DNA of 64,000 nt from UBA721 sp002705165 (GTDB lineage Bacteria; Planctomycetota; Planctomycetia; Pirellulales; Pirellulaceae), in contig JBJLEF010000001.1 of the NCBI GenBank assembly GCA_045565995.1, positions 248,001-312,000 of the forward strand, in the 5' to 3' direction. A program made the translations under genes and the position numbers. A model generated the notes under the pieces. That model saw only the letters and a list, made by a program, of their open reading frames with translations, was not told where the DNA came from and searched no databases. How positions within the stretch are numbered: the first letter of the stretch is position 1; each line of letters opens with the position of its first letter. Below, piece by piece: positions 35,145-44,897 of the stretch.

Positions 35145-37979
35145 CTACTTGGTGACAAAGTTTACCAGACGACCGGGTACGACAATGACTTTGACAACTT
35201 CGCTACCCGCCAGCAACTCTTGCATCTTCTCATCGTTCCGCGCCGCTTCCTGAAGATCATCTTTACTGATATCCGCAGCCACCGAAATACGACTCTTCAC
35301 TTTACCTTTGATCTGAATCGGAATCTCGATCGTACTTTCAACCAGTAACGATTCATCGAATTCAGGCCATGGCTCATATGCCAATGTTCCTTCTGCTCCC
35401 AACAATTCCCATAGTTCTTCAGCAAGATGAGGTGCATACGGAGCGAGCAGCAAGACAAATGACTGCATGACGCTACGAGGACGCTCCTGCTGCTTGGTAA
35501 AGTAGTTCACAAATTCCATCATACGGGCAATCGCCGTATTAAAATCAAGATTTTCTGTATCCCTTGTGACTGCCTTGATCGTCTTATGAAGTATCTTCAA
35601 TGCATCAGCGTCAGCCTCAAGATTGGAAACCATTTCATTGAGCTCAAGCGTTTCTGCACGATCATTCACGATCATGCGCCAGACACGGTCCAGAAAGCCC
35701 TTCACGCCATTAACACCTGACATAGCCCAAGGCTTGGTAGCTGTCAGTGGCCCCATGAACATCTCATAAAGTCGCAATGAATCTGCACCATAGTTCTCGA
35801 CGATCTCATCAGGATTAATCACATTGCCGCGGCTCTTAGACATTTTGAACGACCGCGCATCAACACGTATGGACTCATCATCCGCCAAGACAAATGTGTC
35901 ACCTTTCTTGGTCACTTGCTCTTCATTCAGCTTAACAAGTAGAACTTCCGTACCATCTTCCTGACGATATCTCCCTTCGTCATCTCGGCTGACCTTATCT
36001 ATACCAACCCAATCCTTACCTGAATCCTGATAGACCGAGAATTCCATCTCCCCTAAAATCATTCCCTGATTCACGAGTCGCTGAAATGGCTCAGTCGTGG
36101 TGACATGCCCTCGATCATACAGGACTTTATGCCAGAAGCGGGCATACAATAAATGCAGCACTGCATGTTCCGCTCCACCAACATACAAATCAACTGGCAT
36201 CCAGGCCTTTTCCTTCTCCGGATTTACAAAACAAGACTCATTGGTGGGGTCAATATATCGCAAGTAGTACCAGCACGACCCGGCCCACTGTGGCATCGTG
36301 TTCGTTTCACGTCGATAACGTTTACCGTCGATCACCGGATACAACCAATCGTCATCCGCTTTGGCCAGTGGGGGCTCAGGACGACCATGTGGCTTGTAAT
36401 CCTCCAGATACGGCAAGTCAACGGGCAAATCAGCTTCATCAACGCCTCTTATGATGCCAGTGGGATTACCTTCGTCATCAAGCTCATGAAGGATAGGGAA
36501 GGGTTCTCCCCAGAACCTTTGACGAGAGAACAACCAATCTCGCAGTTTATAGTTCACTGCAGAAGCACCTGTACCCTGAACTTCTAAAGCTCCGCGAATG
36601 GTTTCTTTGAAATCAGCGGTTTGTACACCGTCATACTCGCCCGAGTTAATTCCTATACCAGAGCCATGAAAACACTGCTCGCCAGCAAGCACGGCCGCAC
36701 GATCTATCCCCTTACGTTCGCCAGGATCCACCACAGCAATAATTTCAATCCCATACTCTTTGGCAAACTCATAGTCCCGCTCGTCATGAGCAGGAACGGC
36801 CATGATGGCTCCGGTTCCGTAGCTAATCAATACATAGTCAGCTACCCAAATCGGCACCTTCGCACCATTCACCGGGTTCATAGCATAAGCGCCGGTAAAG
36901 ACACCCGTTTTCGATTTCAAATCTTCGGTACGTTCGCGATCACTCTTGAAAGACGCCTTCTCACAATAAGCCTTGACCTCCTCTTTCTGTCCAGCTGTCA
37001 CCAGCGTTTCCACGACCGGATGTTCCGGCGCGATTACCATATAGGTCGCTCCATAAAGTGTGTCTGGTCGAGTGGTATAAACACGTAACGTATCGTCTTT
37101 TGCTTGGTCAGGAAATCCAGCCGCAGAACGTTCTAACTTCCAGTCGTGATAAGTATCTTGGGCACCAATATAGAAATCTACTTCGGCCCCTGTACTACGG
37201 CCAATCCAATCTCGCTGGAGTTTTTTGATCCCCTCAGACCAATTCACACTTTCGAGATCTTGGTCTAATCGGTCTGCATAAGCAGTAATTCGCAGCATCC
37301 ACTGCCGAAGCGGGATACGTTTTACGGGGTAACTCCCTCGTTCACTGCGACCGTCAATAACTTCTTCATTGGCCAGTACGGTACCTAGATCAGCACACCA
37401 GTTCACTAAGGCGTCATCAAGATAGGCCAAACGATATGAATCGCGATATTTAGCAACGGCAACTTCACCTTCAGCACTTACGTCTTCCGGAATCGCTAGT
37501 TCACTAATGGGGCGACCTTTGTTCTGCTCGAAATCAAACCAAGTATCAAACAGCGTCAGGAAAATCCACTGTGTCCATTTGAAGTAGCCCACATCCGTCG
37601 TGGCCAAACAACGACTCCAGTCGTAACTGAAACCCAGCATTTTCAATTGCCGAGTGAAATTAGCGATATTTTTCTCCGTGGACTCGCGTGGAGGCGTATT
37701 GGTCTTAATGGCGTGTTCTTCAGCCGGCAAACCGAACGCATCATATCCCATTGGATGTAAAACGGACTTTCCCCTCATTCGCTCAAAGCGGCATGTAATA
37801 TCAGTCGCCGTATAGCCTTCAGGATGACCGACATGCAGACCATTGCCACTCGGATATGGAAACATATCCAGCACATACAGTTTTTCACCTGCAGGCATCT
37901 CCGGAGTTTTAAATGTCTGATTTTCTTCCCAAAAAGTCTGCCATTTGGCTTCAATTCGACCGGGATTGTAACGTGGCAT
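35145..37979 (-). CDS. leuS: Leucyl-tRNA synthetase
   Basis: Class I aminoacyl-tRNA synthetase that charges tRNA-Leu. It has PYPSGNGLHVGHPEGYTATD (41-60) with the HIGH-type HVGH at 49-52, the CP1 editing domain (TRPDTLYGATYMVIAPEHP and GTGAIMAVPAHDERD), and FKMSKSRGNV as the KMSKS loop. The length is 944 residues, somewhat longer than E. coli LeuS (about 860). The anticodon-binding domain and the small C-terminal domain ending GRLVNFV are complete. It is monocistronic, transcribed away from map across 255 bases. Confidence 0.98.
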   Translation of the reverse strand: MPRYNPGRIEAKWQTFWEENQTFKTPEMPAGEKLYVLDMFPYPSGNGLHVGHPEGYTATDITCRFERMRGKSVLHPMGYDAFGLPAEEHAIKTNTPPRESTEKNIANFTRQLKMLGFSYDWSRCLATTDVGYFKWTQWIFLTLFDTWFDFEQNKGRPISELAIPEDVSAEGEVAVAKYRDSYRLAYLDDALVNWCADLGTVLANEEVIDGRSERGSYPVKRIPLRQWMLRITAYADRLDQDLESVNWSEGIKKLQRDWIGRSTGAEVDFYIGAQDTYHDWKLERSAAGFPDQAKDDTLRVYTTRPDTLYGATYMVIAPEHPVVETLVTAGQKEEVKAYCEKASFKSDRERTEDLKSKTGVFTGAYAMNPVNGAKVPIWVADYVLISYGTGAIMAVPAHDERDYEFAKEYGIEIIAVVDPGERKGIDRAAVLAGEQCFHGSGIGINSGEYDGVQTADFKETIRGALEVQGTGASAVNYKLRDWLFSRQRFWGEPFPILHELDDEGNPTGIIRGVDEADLPVDLPYLEDYKPHGRPEPPLAKADDDWLYPVIDGKRYRRETNTMPQWAGSCWYYLRYIDPTNESCFVNPEKEKAWMPVDLYVGGAEHAVLHLLYARFWHKVLYDRGHVTTTEPFQRLVNQGMILGEMEFSVYQDSGKDWVGIDKVSRDDEGRYRQEDGTEVLLVKLNEEQVTKKGDTFVLADDESIRVDARSFKMSKSRGNVINPDEIVENYGADSLRLYEMFMGPLTATKPWAMSGVNGVKGFLDRVWRMIVNDRAETLELNEMVSNLEADADALKILHKTIKAVTRDTENLDFNTAIARMMEFVNYFTKQQERPRSVMQSFVLLLAPYAPHLAEELWELLGAEGTLAYEPWPEFDESLLVESTIEIPIQIKGKVKSRISVAADISKDDLQEAARNDEKMQELLAGSEVVKVIVVPGRLVNFVTK

Positions 37980-38234
37980 AATTTTTCATCTCACTGGTAT
38001 CGTAAAACCCGAAAGCCCTTTTTAGGCTGGCGTTTTAGTCGGTGTCGGTATCCCACAGTGTGGATAAAGCGATGGGTTCCAAACCGCCGATTCTATAGGT
38101 TTTCTTTCGATGTGGCAATTCGAGAGGCGTGGACATTAGAGGCAGTTCTGATCAGAATAAATGGACTCTTAAACAATCGAACGGAGATCTTTTACTCTCC
38201 GTTCCACTTCTCCCATTAGAACGACAGCGTTTGA

Positions 38235-39032
38235 ATGCGACGATCACTTAAAGACCTCCAGCTTAACGAAGACCAACGAAATCAGATGCGTGCTGCTGGG
38301 CGCTTCAATGCTCAGCTACTCGATTTCCTACGCCCGCATGTAAAAGCCGGAGTGACGACTGAAGCAATAGATAAGCTATGCCACGACTATACGCGTGACC
38401 ACGGTCATGTCCCAGCTCCTCTGAACTACCATGGCTTTCCCAAAAGTTGCTGTACCAGTGTCAACGAAGTGATTTGCCATGGCATCCCGGACTCCTACAA
38501 ACTAAAGGACGGTGACATCGTCAACGTTGACATTACTTCGATTGTGGATGGCTGGTTCGGAGATCAATCAGAAACTTTTCTGATTGGAGAAGTGAGTGAC
38601 GAAGCCCGGAAGGTGACGCAATGTGCCTTCGACAGTCTCTACAAAGCTATCCATGCTATCAGCCCCGGAAGCAAAATTACCGAAATAGGTCACGCGATCG
38701 TTGCCGAAGCTAATCAATACGGCTTTGGTGTCGTGCGTGAATATGTAGGCCACGGCTTGGGAACAGAATTCCATCAGGATCCATCCATACCACATTACCC
38801 TGACCCTCGATTCAATCGAATTGCGCTTGAACCCGGAATCTGCTTTACGATCGAACCGATGATCAATATAGGACGTTATCAGGGAATCGTTGACCCGCTG
38901 GACAACTGGACTGTTCGAACGATAGACGGCAAACTATCTGCTCAGTTCGAGCACACACTGCTGATGACTGAAGATGGTCCTGAAATCTTAACGGCAACGG
39001 AAGACGGCCCGAAATTCGGGCACCAGTTCTAA
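38235..39032 (+). CDS. map: Methionine aminopeptidase, type I
   Basis: Removes the initiator Met from nascent proteins. All five metal ligands of the pita-bread fold are found: Asp99, Asp110, His173 (GHGLGTEFH), Glu207 (FTIEPM) and Glu239 (QFEHT); His82 in CHGIPDS is the conserved substrate-side His. The 265-residue length is that of a type I enzyme without an N-terminal zinc extension. It stands alone, 27 bases from the convergent fusion gene. Confidence 0.97.
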   Translation: MRRSLKDLQLNEDQRNQMRAAGRFNAQLLDFLRPHVKAGVTTEAIDKLCHDYTRDHGHVPAPLNYHGFPKSCCTSVNEVICHGIPDSYKLKDGDIVNVDITSIVDGWFGDQSETFLIGEVSDEARKVTQCAFDSLYKAIHAISPGSKITEIGHAIVAEANQYGFGVVREYVGHGLGTEFHQDPSIPHYPDPRFNRIALEPGICFTIEPMINIGRYQGIVDPLDNWTVRTIDGKLSAQFEHTLLMTEDGPEILTATEDGPKFGHQF

Positions 39033-39059
39033 TAAGTCTGTTACAAAACAATCCCTGGC

Positions 39060-42000
39060 CTAACCACCGAAGTGTTCTTCTGCCTTTGTCTTGAGTCCCT
39101 TTAGATCCAGCTTACCTGTCCCAAGCACGGGCAGTTCTTCTACTTCAAGGAAGCTGTCAGCCGAGGGAATGAAAATATTCGGGAGGCCATGTTCCTCCGA
39201 CAGTGCCTTACGAATATCATCAATCGAATTCCCCGTCGCACGGTGCAATACGATGAGTCGTTCCCCCTTCCTGGCATCCGGTACAGCCGTGACAGCGGCC
39301 AGCATCTCTTCGGTCGCCCCTAAAATTTGATTCAACGATTCTTCGATTTTGATGTGAGGAACCATTTCACCGCCGATCTTCGAGAAGCGGCTCATGCGGC
39401 CTGTGATTTTGATAAAGCCATCTTTATCAATCATGGCAACGTCACCAGTCTTATACCAGCCGTCGACGATGACTTCATTAGTCAGATCTTCACGGTGATA
39501 GTAACCCTTCATCACGTTGGGCCCTTTAATCCACAACATCCCGGACTGGTCTTCACCTAGTTCTTCACCAGTATCAAGATCTGTCACCTTAGCCGCCACA
39601 CCTGGAATAGTACGTCCAACAGTACCTTCTTTCGATTCAATATGGTCATCAGATGCCTGACGACTCTTCGGTACATTCACCGACACCAAAGGGGAGGTCT
39701 CTGTGGCCCCGTAACCTTCCACAGGACGCACACCATATTTCTCTTCAAACTGATCCGACACGTCCCTCGGCAGCTTTTCGGCGCCAGTGATTACAATATC
39801 AAGTGACTTAAATTGTTCCGGAGTCACGCGACGCAGGTAACTTCGAAGAAACGTCGGCGTTGCCACCATCACGGTTCCCTTGTTTTTCTCAGTCACTTCC
39901 CCAACCTTCTTAGCTTCCAGCGGATTCGGATGATAAGCGACGCCGATGGGGTGACATAAAGGTGTCCAGATAGTAACCGTGAACCCCATGGAGTGGAAGA
40001 AAGGAAGAATACCAATGACCATATCATCGGGCCTCAACTTAGCAATCTGATTAATCGCCTCCACATTACTGGCGACGTTGGCATGCGTCAGCATGACTCC
40101 CTTCGGGACCCCAGTTGATCCCGAGGTGAAGATCACCGTCAGGATATCGTCCGGCTTAATTTCATCAAGACCCAGTGACTTGATGATTGAATTAGCCGAG
40201 CTAAATTTAGTCACGAACAAACTGGTCAGTTTGTCCATCATTGTTGGTTTGTACTGATCCTTACGAAGATCTTCGAGATAGAACACCTTCGCTTCTAAAT
40301 CTTCGGCATTGAAATTAAATTTCTTGAACGCCAATCGACTACCAAGAATTGTCTTAATACCGGCCTGCTTACAACAAGCATTAATCACCTCGGCACTGAC
40401 AGTGTAGTTCAGGTGAACAGCCACTCGACGATCTAAAGCCAATGCCATATTCGTAACCGCTCCGCCAACACTTTGCGGAATCAGCATACCAACGTACCCT
40501 TCATCATCTGACAATACATGACGAAGGAGTAATTTACGTAGGATAAGGGATCGCAACAGTAAATCACTACCCGTAAGCGAATTGCCGCTTGAGTCTGCAA
40601 TCTTGGGCTTCCGATTGCGTTTACATTCGCGGATGAACTGACATGTCATCTGACTTTCGTTTTGAATGCGTTGATTCACTGCTTTAGCTCCTAACTGTGA
40701 TACTGCCTGCCGGTACTCAAAAACCTCTGCATCCTTAGAGACGGGCTTACCGAAGTGTACCCATACAGGATAAGGGATTTGACGTGGAAGTTTCCAAAAA
40801 TATTTTCCCTCGGAATAACTAAAAACACTTCCCCATAATCCATCCAGATAAATCGGAATCACTGGCACATCGCTTTTGCAGCGTTCCAGAATCTTTTTCA
40901 TACCTGGCTTAAATGCCTGAATTTGGCCGGACTTAGTTAGTGCTCCCTCCGGGAAGATGCAAACCAATTCGCCGTTGTCTAAAGCTTTGGCGGCTGAGTC
41001 TAAAGCTTTAATCACTGAACGGCGACCGGGAGTAATCATGATCACCCCGAAGAGACGGCCCAATGCATTGATAATTTTATTTTGAAAGTTACCTGAAAAG
41101 ACAACCATTCGAATAGGACGCTCACTGGCTAGCAGTAACAAAATCCCATCAATCCAAGTCACATGATTTGGAACTAACAAAGCACCTCCCATTTCCGGCA
41201 GGTTTTTGAGTCCCTTGAGTCGCACTCGATAAACCGTCTTACTAAGCGTCCAAACAACAAACTTAATCGTCACGGATGGAATCAGAACGACGATATAAAC
41301 GGCAATAGGGATGGTCAGCAGGCCTAACGTAAGAAAAATATCCCGGGAGGAAAAGAATGGGATTCCCTCGGCCGTTTCCATTCGCAATCCCATAAACAAT
41401 CCATTCATGAGTAGCATACCAAAGAACGTTAGCAGATTCGTCGCTGCTAAAATCGCTCCCAAATTCTCACGTGGACTGTGGTGCTGCAGAAACGCTGTTA
41501 AAGGAACTTCAAAAAGTCCGGCACTAAAACCAACCCCTACTAGAAGAAGGCAAGCCAGAATATATTCCCATTTAATCTCACCACTTGGCTCAAGCTTCAA
41601 CTGCAGCCTAACATCTTCCAACTCGGTAGAATCGATTGCCTGACGACGTACTACAATGTCCACCGTCGCAAATCCTAACTGCCCCTGATTTTTGATTTGT
41701 TCGCCTGTGACTGCATTGACAAATTGATCCCTCGAGCGAATCAGTGTGTCACTCACCTTCACAATCTGATCATTCAGTTGTAGAGCAGATTCAAACGCCG
41801 GTGAATCTTTCGCTAACCGCTCAACACGTACAATGGCCGCAGGCCCTTCCTCATAAACCTCTTTAACCGCGACACCTAATCGAGTTTTATCAAAGATCGT
41901 GCTGTTAACCGTGAATAAGAGCATCGTGCAAATCGCTATTCCAAATGCTCCGATTGGAAGAATCCCCAATTCAACACGTTCGCCAGACATCAAACCGGCC

Positions 42001-42932
42001 AAGACTGAACCAACACAGATCCCCAGAACAACGGCCACTAAGAAAGGAGTACGATCCGTTTCGGACCCCGCGCCCGCTTCGACAACAAACTGATCGATGT
42101 TGTTTTGAGCAACTGCGCTAACCGCCCAAAAAAACATAATTCCAATGGCGATGCGGAATAGCGCACGGTTGCTATGCAGAATCTGCAAATCATTCCACAT
42201 TGATTTAACAACATTGAGCGGGAACTTTCTCTTTTTGTTAGCAAGCTGTAGCGGATCAATCCCCAAACTGATGACCGTTCCAACCAAAGCGATACCCACG
42301 ACCACTTGAGCAATCAGGAAAACCGGATGAGTCGCTTCCAGGCTTCCCGAAATATCCAGGTAATTACCATTTTCACCGCCATAATAATCGGCGAGGTACC
42401 CTCCCAGGAACATCCCACCTAGTGTTCCAACCACGGTCATCATATTGTAGTAGCCGTTGGCCGGAGAAAGCTTTGCTGACTTTACAATTTCCGGGATGGC
42501 TCCCATCTTGGCCGGATAGAACATTGCACTTTGCGCACCCATGAGCGTCAATGCCGTAAAAATAAACAGAGGCGACTCCATAAAAATCGCCAAACTCCCC
42601 ATCAACATGATTAGGATCTCAGCCAACTTACAAGCCACGATCACTCGCCGTTTAGAAAACCTATCGGACACATATCCTGCATGCGTTGCCAACAGAATAT
42701 AGGGCGTCACAAAACAGATCAGACCTAACCCTAGTACCCAACTTTGAGTAAGTCCCCAAATATCACCTGAGCGGTATTCGACATACTGCTTGCCAATACC
42801 AATGACTAACCAACGAAACGTATTGTCATTAATACCGGTTAGAAGCTGCGTCAAACAAAGAGACACAAAACTCTTCGATAAGAGATTGTTCTTTCCTTCA
42901 GGCAGTAAGCTGGCTGTAGCAGTCTGACTCAT
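39060..42932 (-). CDS. MFS transporter / PDZ-like / PlsC acyltransferase / AMP-dependent acyl ligase fusion (Aas-LplT-like)
   Basis: A 1290-residue multidomain membrane protein. Order: an MFS lysophospholipid-transporter-like part (about 20-345 and 455-555) interrupted by a PDZ-like domain (about 345-450: KDSPAFESALQLNDQIVKVS), a PlsC acyltransferase (about 575-760; NHVTWID carries the HX4D site at 589-595, and FPEG at 660-663), and an AMP-binding acyl-ACP/CoA ligase (about 790-1290; TSGSTGVPKG at 936-945, YGATETSP, YKTGDVAMIDKDG). In E. coli, LplT flips lysophospholipids inward and Aas reacylates them; this protein would join both steps. The PDZ-like insertion is the odd part. It is monocistronic. 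Confidence 0.92.
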   Translation of the reverse strand: MSQTATASLLPEGKNNLLSKSFVSLCLTQLLTGINDNTFRWLVIGIGKQYVEYRSGDIWGLTQSWVLGLGLICFVTPYILLATHAGYVSDRFSKRRVIVACKLAEILIMLMGSLAIFMESPLFIFTALTLMGAQSAMFYPAKMGAIPEIVKSAKLSPANGYYNMMTVVGTLGGMFLGGYLADYYGGENGNYLDISGSLEATHPVFLIAQVVVGIALVGTVISLGIDPLQLANKKRKFPLNVVKSMWNDLQILHSNRALFRIAIGIMFFWAVSAVAQNNIDQFVVEAGAGSETDRTPFLVAVVLGICVGSVLAGLMSGERVELGILPIGAFGIAICTMLLFTVNSTIFDKTRLGVAVKEVYEEGPAAIVRVERLAKDSPAFESALQLNDQIVKVSDTLIRSRDQFVNAVTGEQIKNQGQLGFATVDIVVRRQAIDSTELEDVRLQLKLEPSGEIKWEYILACLLLVGVGFSAGLFEVPLTAFLQHHSPRENLGAILAATNLLTFFGMLLMNGLFMGLRMETAEGIPFFSSRDIFLTLGLLTIPIAVYIVVLIPSVTIKFVVWTLSKTVYRVRLKGLKNLPEMGGALLVPNHVTWIDGILLLLASERPIRMVVFSGNFQNKIINALGRLFGVIMITPGRRSVIKALDSAAKALDNGELVCIFPEGALTKSGQIQAFKPGMKKILERCKSDVPVIPIYLDGLWGSVFSYSEGKYFWKLPRQIPYPVWVHFGKPVSKDAEVFEYRQAVSQLGAKAVNQRIQNESQMTCQFIRECKRNRKPKIADSSGNSLTGSDLLLRSLILRKLLLRHVLSDDEGYVGMLIPQSVGGAVTNMALALDRRVAVHLNYTVSAEVINACCKQAGIKTILGSRLAFKKFNFNAEDLEAKVFYLEDLRKDQYKPTMMDKLTSLFVTKFSSANSIIKSLGLDEIKPDDILTVIFTSGSTGVPKGVMLTHANVASNVEAINQIAKLRPDDMVIGILPFFHSMGFTVTIWTPLCHPIGVAYHPNPLEAKKVGEVTEKNKGTVMVATPTFLRSYLRRVTPEQFKSLDIVITGAEKLPRDVSDQFEEKYGVRPVEGYGATETSPLVSVNVPKSRQASDDHIESKEGTVGRTIPGVAAKVTDLDTGEELGEDQSGMLWIKGPNVMKGYYHREDLTNEVIVDGWYKTGDVAMIDKDGFIKITGRMSRFSKIGGEMVPHIKIEESLNQILGATEEMLAAVTAVPDARKGERLIVLHRATGNSIDDIRKALSEEHGLPNIFIPSADSFLEVEELPVLGTGKLDLKGLKTKAEEHFGG

Positions 42933-43220
42933 CCGAGCGGCTTATTCCGTAGTTGTAGGTATCAATGCTGAGTTGGCGTTGAGTGTATGTGAATCTAAAA
43001 AGTTTAGACTAAATTATTCATTTGAATGGAAGTTACTTCAAGCAAGTCAGCATAGAATTGCGAAGCTATTAATAGGCCTCAAGTTCACGAGTTCACATAC
43101 CTGTGTTTAACACTAAAATAATAGCACTTTTTGGAATCAACGGCATCATCGAACCGGACAGAATTGCTGTACTTTGAATCCTCGGTATCTCCATTCGGTC
43201 TTTTTGCACTGAAGCTAGCC

Positions 43221-43604
43221 ATGAAACTACAGCGCCCACAATACCTGATGGCAGCCGTCATTCTATTCGTGTTGGGAATTCAGTGTTTGTATGTAGATTC
43301 ATACATCCTGACACCGCAGGCCAGCGTCAACTTGTCCTCACAATTGGACATTCCACCCCCTTCTGTAGACGATTCGAGGACAGATCTCAATTCCACTGAT
43401 GCGGTCAACTTAGCTGAAAATACCGACTCCATTGATGGATCGATGCCACCATCTCAAGAGCCGCAGAACCACACACAAAAAAAAGCCGATTTTTCAGATC
43501 GTTATACCGTAATCCTTCCTGAATGGTTCACCTGGTCATTATTCGGGGCCAGCCTTATCTGTTTTCTTCGGACCATCCCGTGGCTTTCACCAGACCGCCA
43601 ATAG
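43221..43604 (+). CDS. Small membrane protein of unknown function
   Basis: A 127-residue protein with one membrane segment near the N-terminus (YLMAAVILFVLGIQCLYV, about 8-25) and one near the C-terminus (WFTWSLFGASLICFLRTIP, about 101-119), joined by an acidic, Ser/Pro/Asn-rich loop. The ATG at 43221 is chosen; an in-frame TTG at 43131 would add 30 residues without a ribosome binding site. I recognise no family. It precedes the LRR lipoprotein by 139 bases. Confidence 0.6.
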   Translation: MKLQRPQYLMAAVILFVLGIQCLYVDSYILTPQASVNLSSQLDIPPPSVDDSRTDLNSTDAVNLAENTDSIDGSMPPSQEPQNHTQKKADFSDRYTVILPEWFTWSLFGASLICFLRTIPWLSPDRQ

Positions 43605-43713
43605 CATTATCTGGTATACGGATTGCCGACTTTAGACCTGGTCGCTAGAGGTCTCCAGCGACGGATGGTATAGTGTGGGTTAATCATCAACACTCGGAAT
43701 CTATTCCTCTTCA

Positions 43714-43737
43714 CTCCTCTCCTCTCCTCTCCTCTCC
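43714..43737 (+). repeat. Pentanucleotide repeat (CTCCT, 4.8 copies) before the LRR lipoprotein
   Basis: Four perfect CTCCT units and a partial fifth end 6 bases before the ATG at 43744, where a purine-rich ribosome binding site would be expected. No GGAG-type site is present on the coding strand. A pentanucleotide array can change length by slippage. Confidence 0.9.
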
Positions 43738-43743
43738 AAGACC

Positions 43744-44871
43744 ATGGCTAAAAAACATTACTTCCCTCTACTTCTGAGCATCTCAATATTTATTTTTACC
43801 GGTTGCTCGGAACCCAAAACAAGTTCCGTTACCGTCGATCCTCAAAACGATGCAAAACCGGCTAAAGAAATAACGTTGGCTGACGATGCAAATATTGTGA
43901 CCGCGCTGACCAAGCTAGGGGCTGAGTTCAAAAAGAACCGTGATGGTCTGATCACTGAAGTTAACCTGATTGGAACCAATGCTTCCGATGCTGACCTCGA
44001 ACAATTAGGGTTGCTAAGCCAGCTCACCTCACTACGTCTAAACGAAACAAATATTTCAGAGACTGGAATGGAAGACGTTGGAAAGTTGACCAATCTGGTA
44101 AATCTCGACTTGCGTGGCTGCTCAATCAATAACGAAAGTATGAAAGCCCTTGAAGGACTGAGTCAACTTCGGGCATTGAGACTTTCAGGCGAAAGCGGAT
44201 CCACCACAGTCGATGATGATGGAATGGCAAGTATCAACAAATTAACATCACTTAAAGCACTCCTTCTAGACCATCTCTGGATCAGCGAAGTTGGCCTGAC
44301 AGATCTGGCCGATCTTAAGAATCTGGAAGAGCTTTATCTCGCCAAGACGCTCATCGATGACGCCTCACTGGCGGTTTTGACTCAGCACCCAAAACTTAAG
44401 AAGCTTCGGATTTCCCAAACTCAGATTTCAGATGCTGGCCTTGAGTCCTTGGTCGCTCTCGAGAATCTGACCGATCTGGACCTCAGCGAAAATAGTATTA
44501 TTTCTGATCTTGGTATGGAACACGTTGGAAAGATCACCACGCTCAAACGACTCAATCTATGGCGAGTGGCACTCAGTGATTTTGGTGTCGGAAAACTGGC
44601 CGGGCTCAAAGAAATAGATTGGCTCAACCTCGACAATACTTCGCTTTCAGACACGGGCCTCATACACCTGCAAGGCATGGCCAAAATCACATTTCTACAC
44701 CTGGGTTCGACAACCATCACTGACGCCGGGCTCGTACATCTCGAAGGCCTGACAACGTTAAAGGATCTCAAGGTCACTCGCACCGCTGTGACTGAAGAAG
44801 GGGTGGCATCCCTCAACAAAAAACTACCCGCGACCGAGATTCAGTTGAAGTATCTCGGCAATGGGCAGTAG
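43744..44871 (+). CDS. Leucine-rich-repeat lipoprotein
   Basis: A predicted surface or periplasmic lipoprotein of 375 residues: signal peptide with lipobox FTGC (Cys21; Ser next), a short linker, then about ten leucine-rich repeats of about 24 residues with the LTxLxLxxTxISDAGL pattern frequent in planctomycetes (examples: LTSLRLNETNISETGMEDVG and LTDLDLSEN). The repeats run to the end of the protein. Such LRRs form a curved binding surface; the partner is unknown. The Cys and Asn cap positions of typical LRRs are partly replaced. It converges with the Gfo/Idh/MocA gene, 26 bases apart. Confidence 0.9.
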   Translation: MAKKHYFPLLLSISIFIFTGCSEPKTSSVTVDPQNDAKPAKEITLADDANIVTALTKLGAEFKKNRDGLITEVNLIGTNASDADLEQLGLLSQLTSLRLNETNISETGMEDVGKLTNLVNLDLRGCSINNESMKALEGLSQLRALRLSGESGSTTVDDDGMASINKLTSLKALLLDHLWISEVGLTDLADLKNLEELYLAKTLIDDASLAVLTQHPKLKKLRISQTQISDAGLESLVALENLTDLDLSENSIISDLGMEHVGKITTLKRLNLWRVALSDFGVGKLAGLKEIDWLNLDNTSLSDTGLIHLQGMAKITFLHLGSTTITDAGLVHLEGLTTLKDLKVTRTAVTEEGVASLNKKLPATEIQLKYLGNGQ

Positions 44872-44897
44872 TGGTTTGATAGCAAGTTTGAATCGTC

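Noticed and set aside
43131..43220. TTG-started 30-residue extension of the small membrane protein
   Set aside because: No ribosome binding site is seen and the ATG at 43221 directly precedes the membrane segment.
43711..43743. The CTCCT array taken as a Shine-Dalgarno sequence
   Set aside because: The coding strand is pyrimidine-rich and cannot pair with the anti-Shine-Dalgarno of 16S rRNA; only the opposite strand looks like GGAG.
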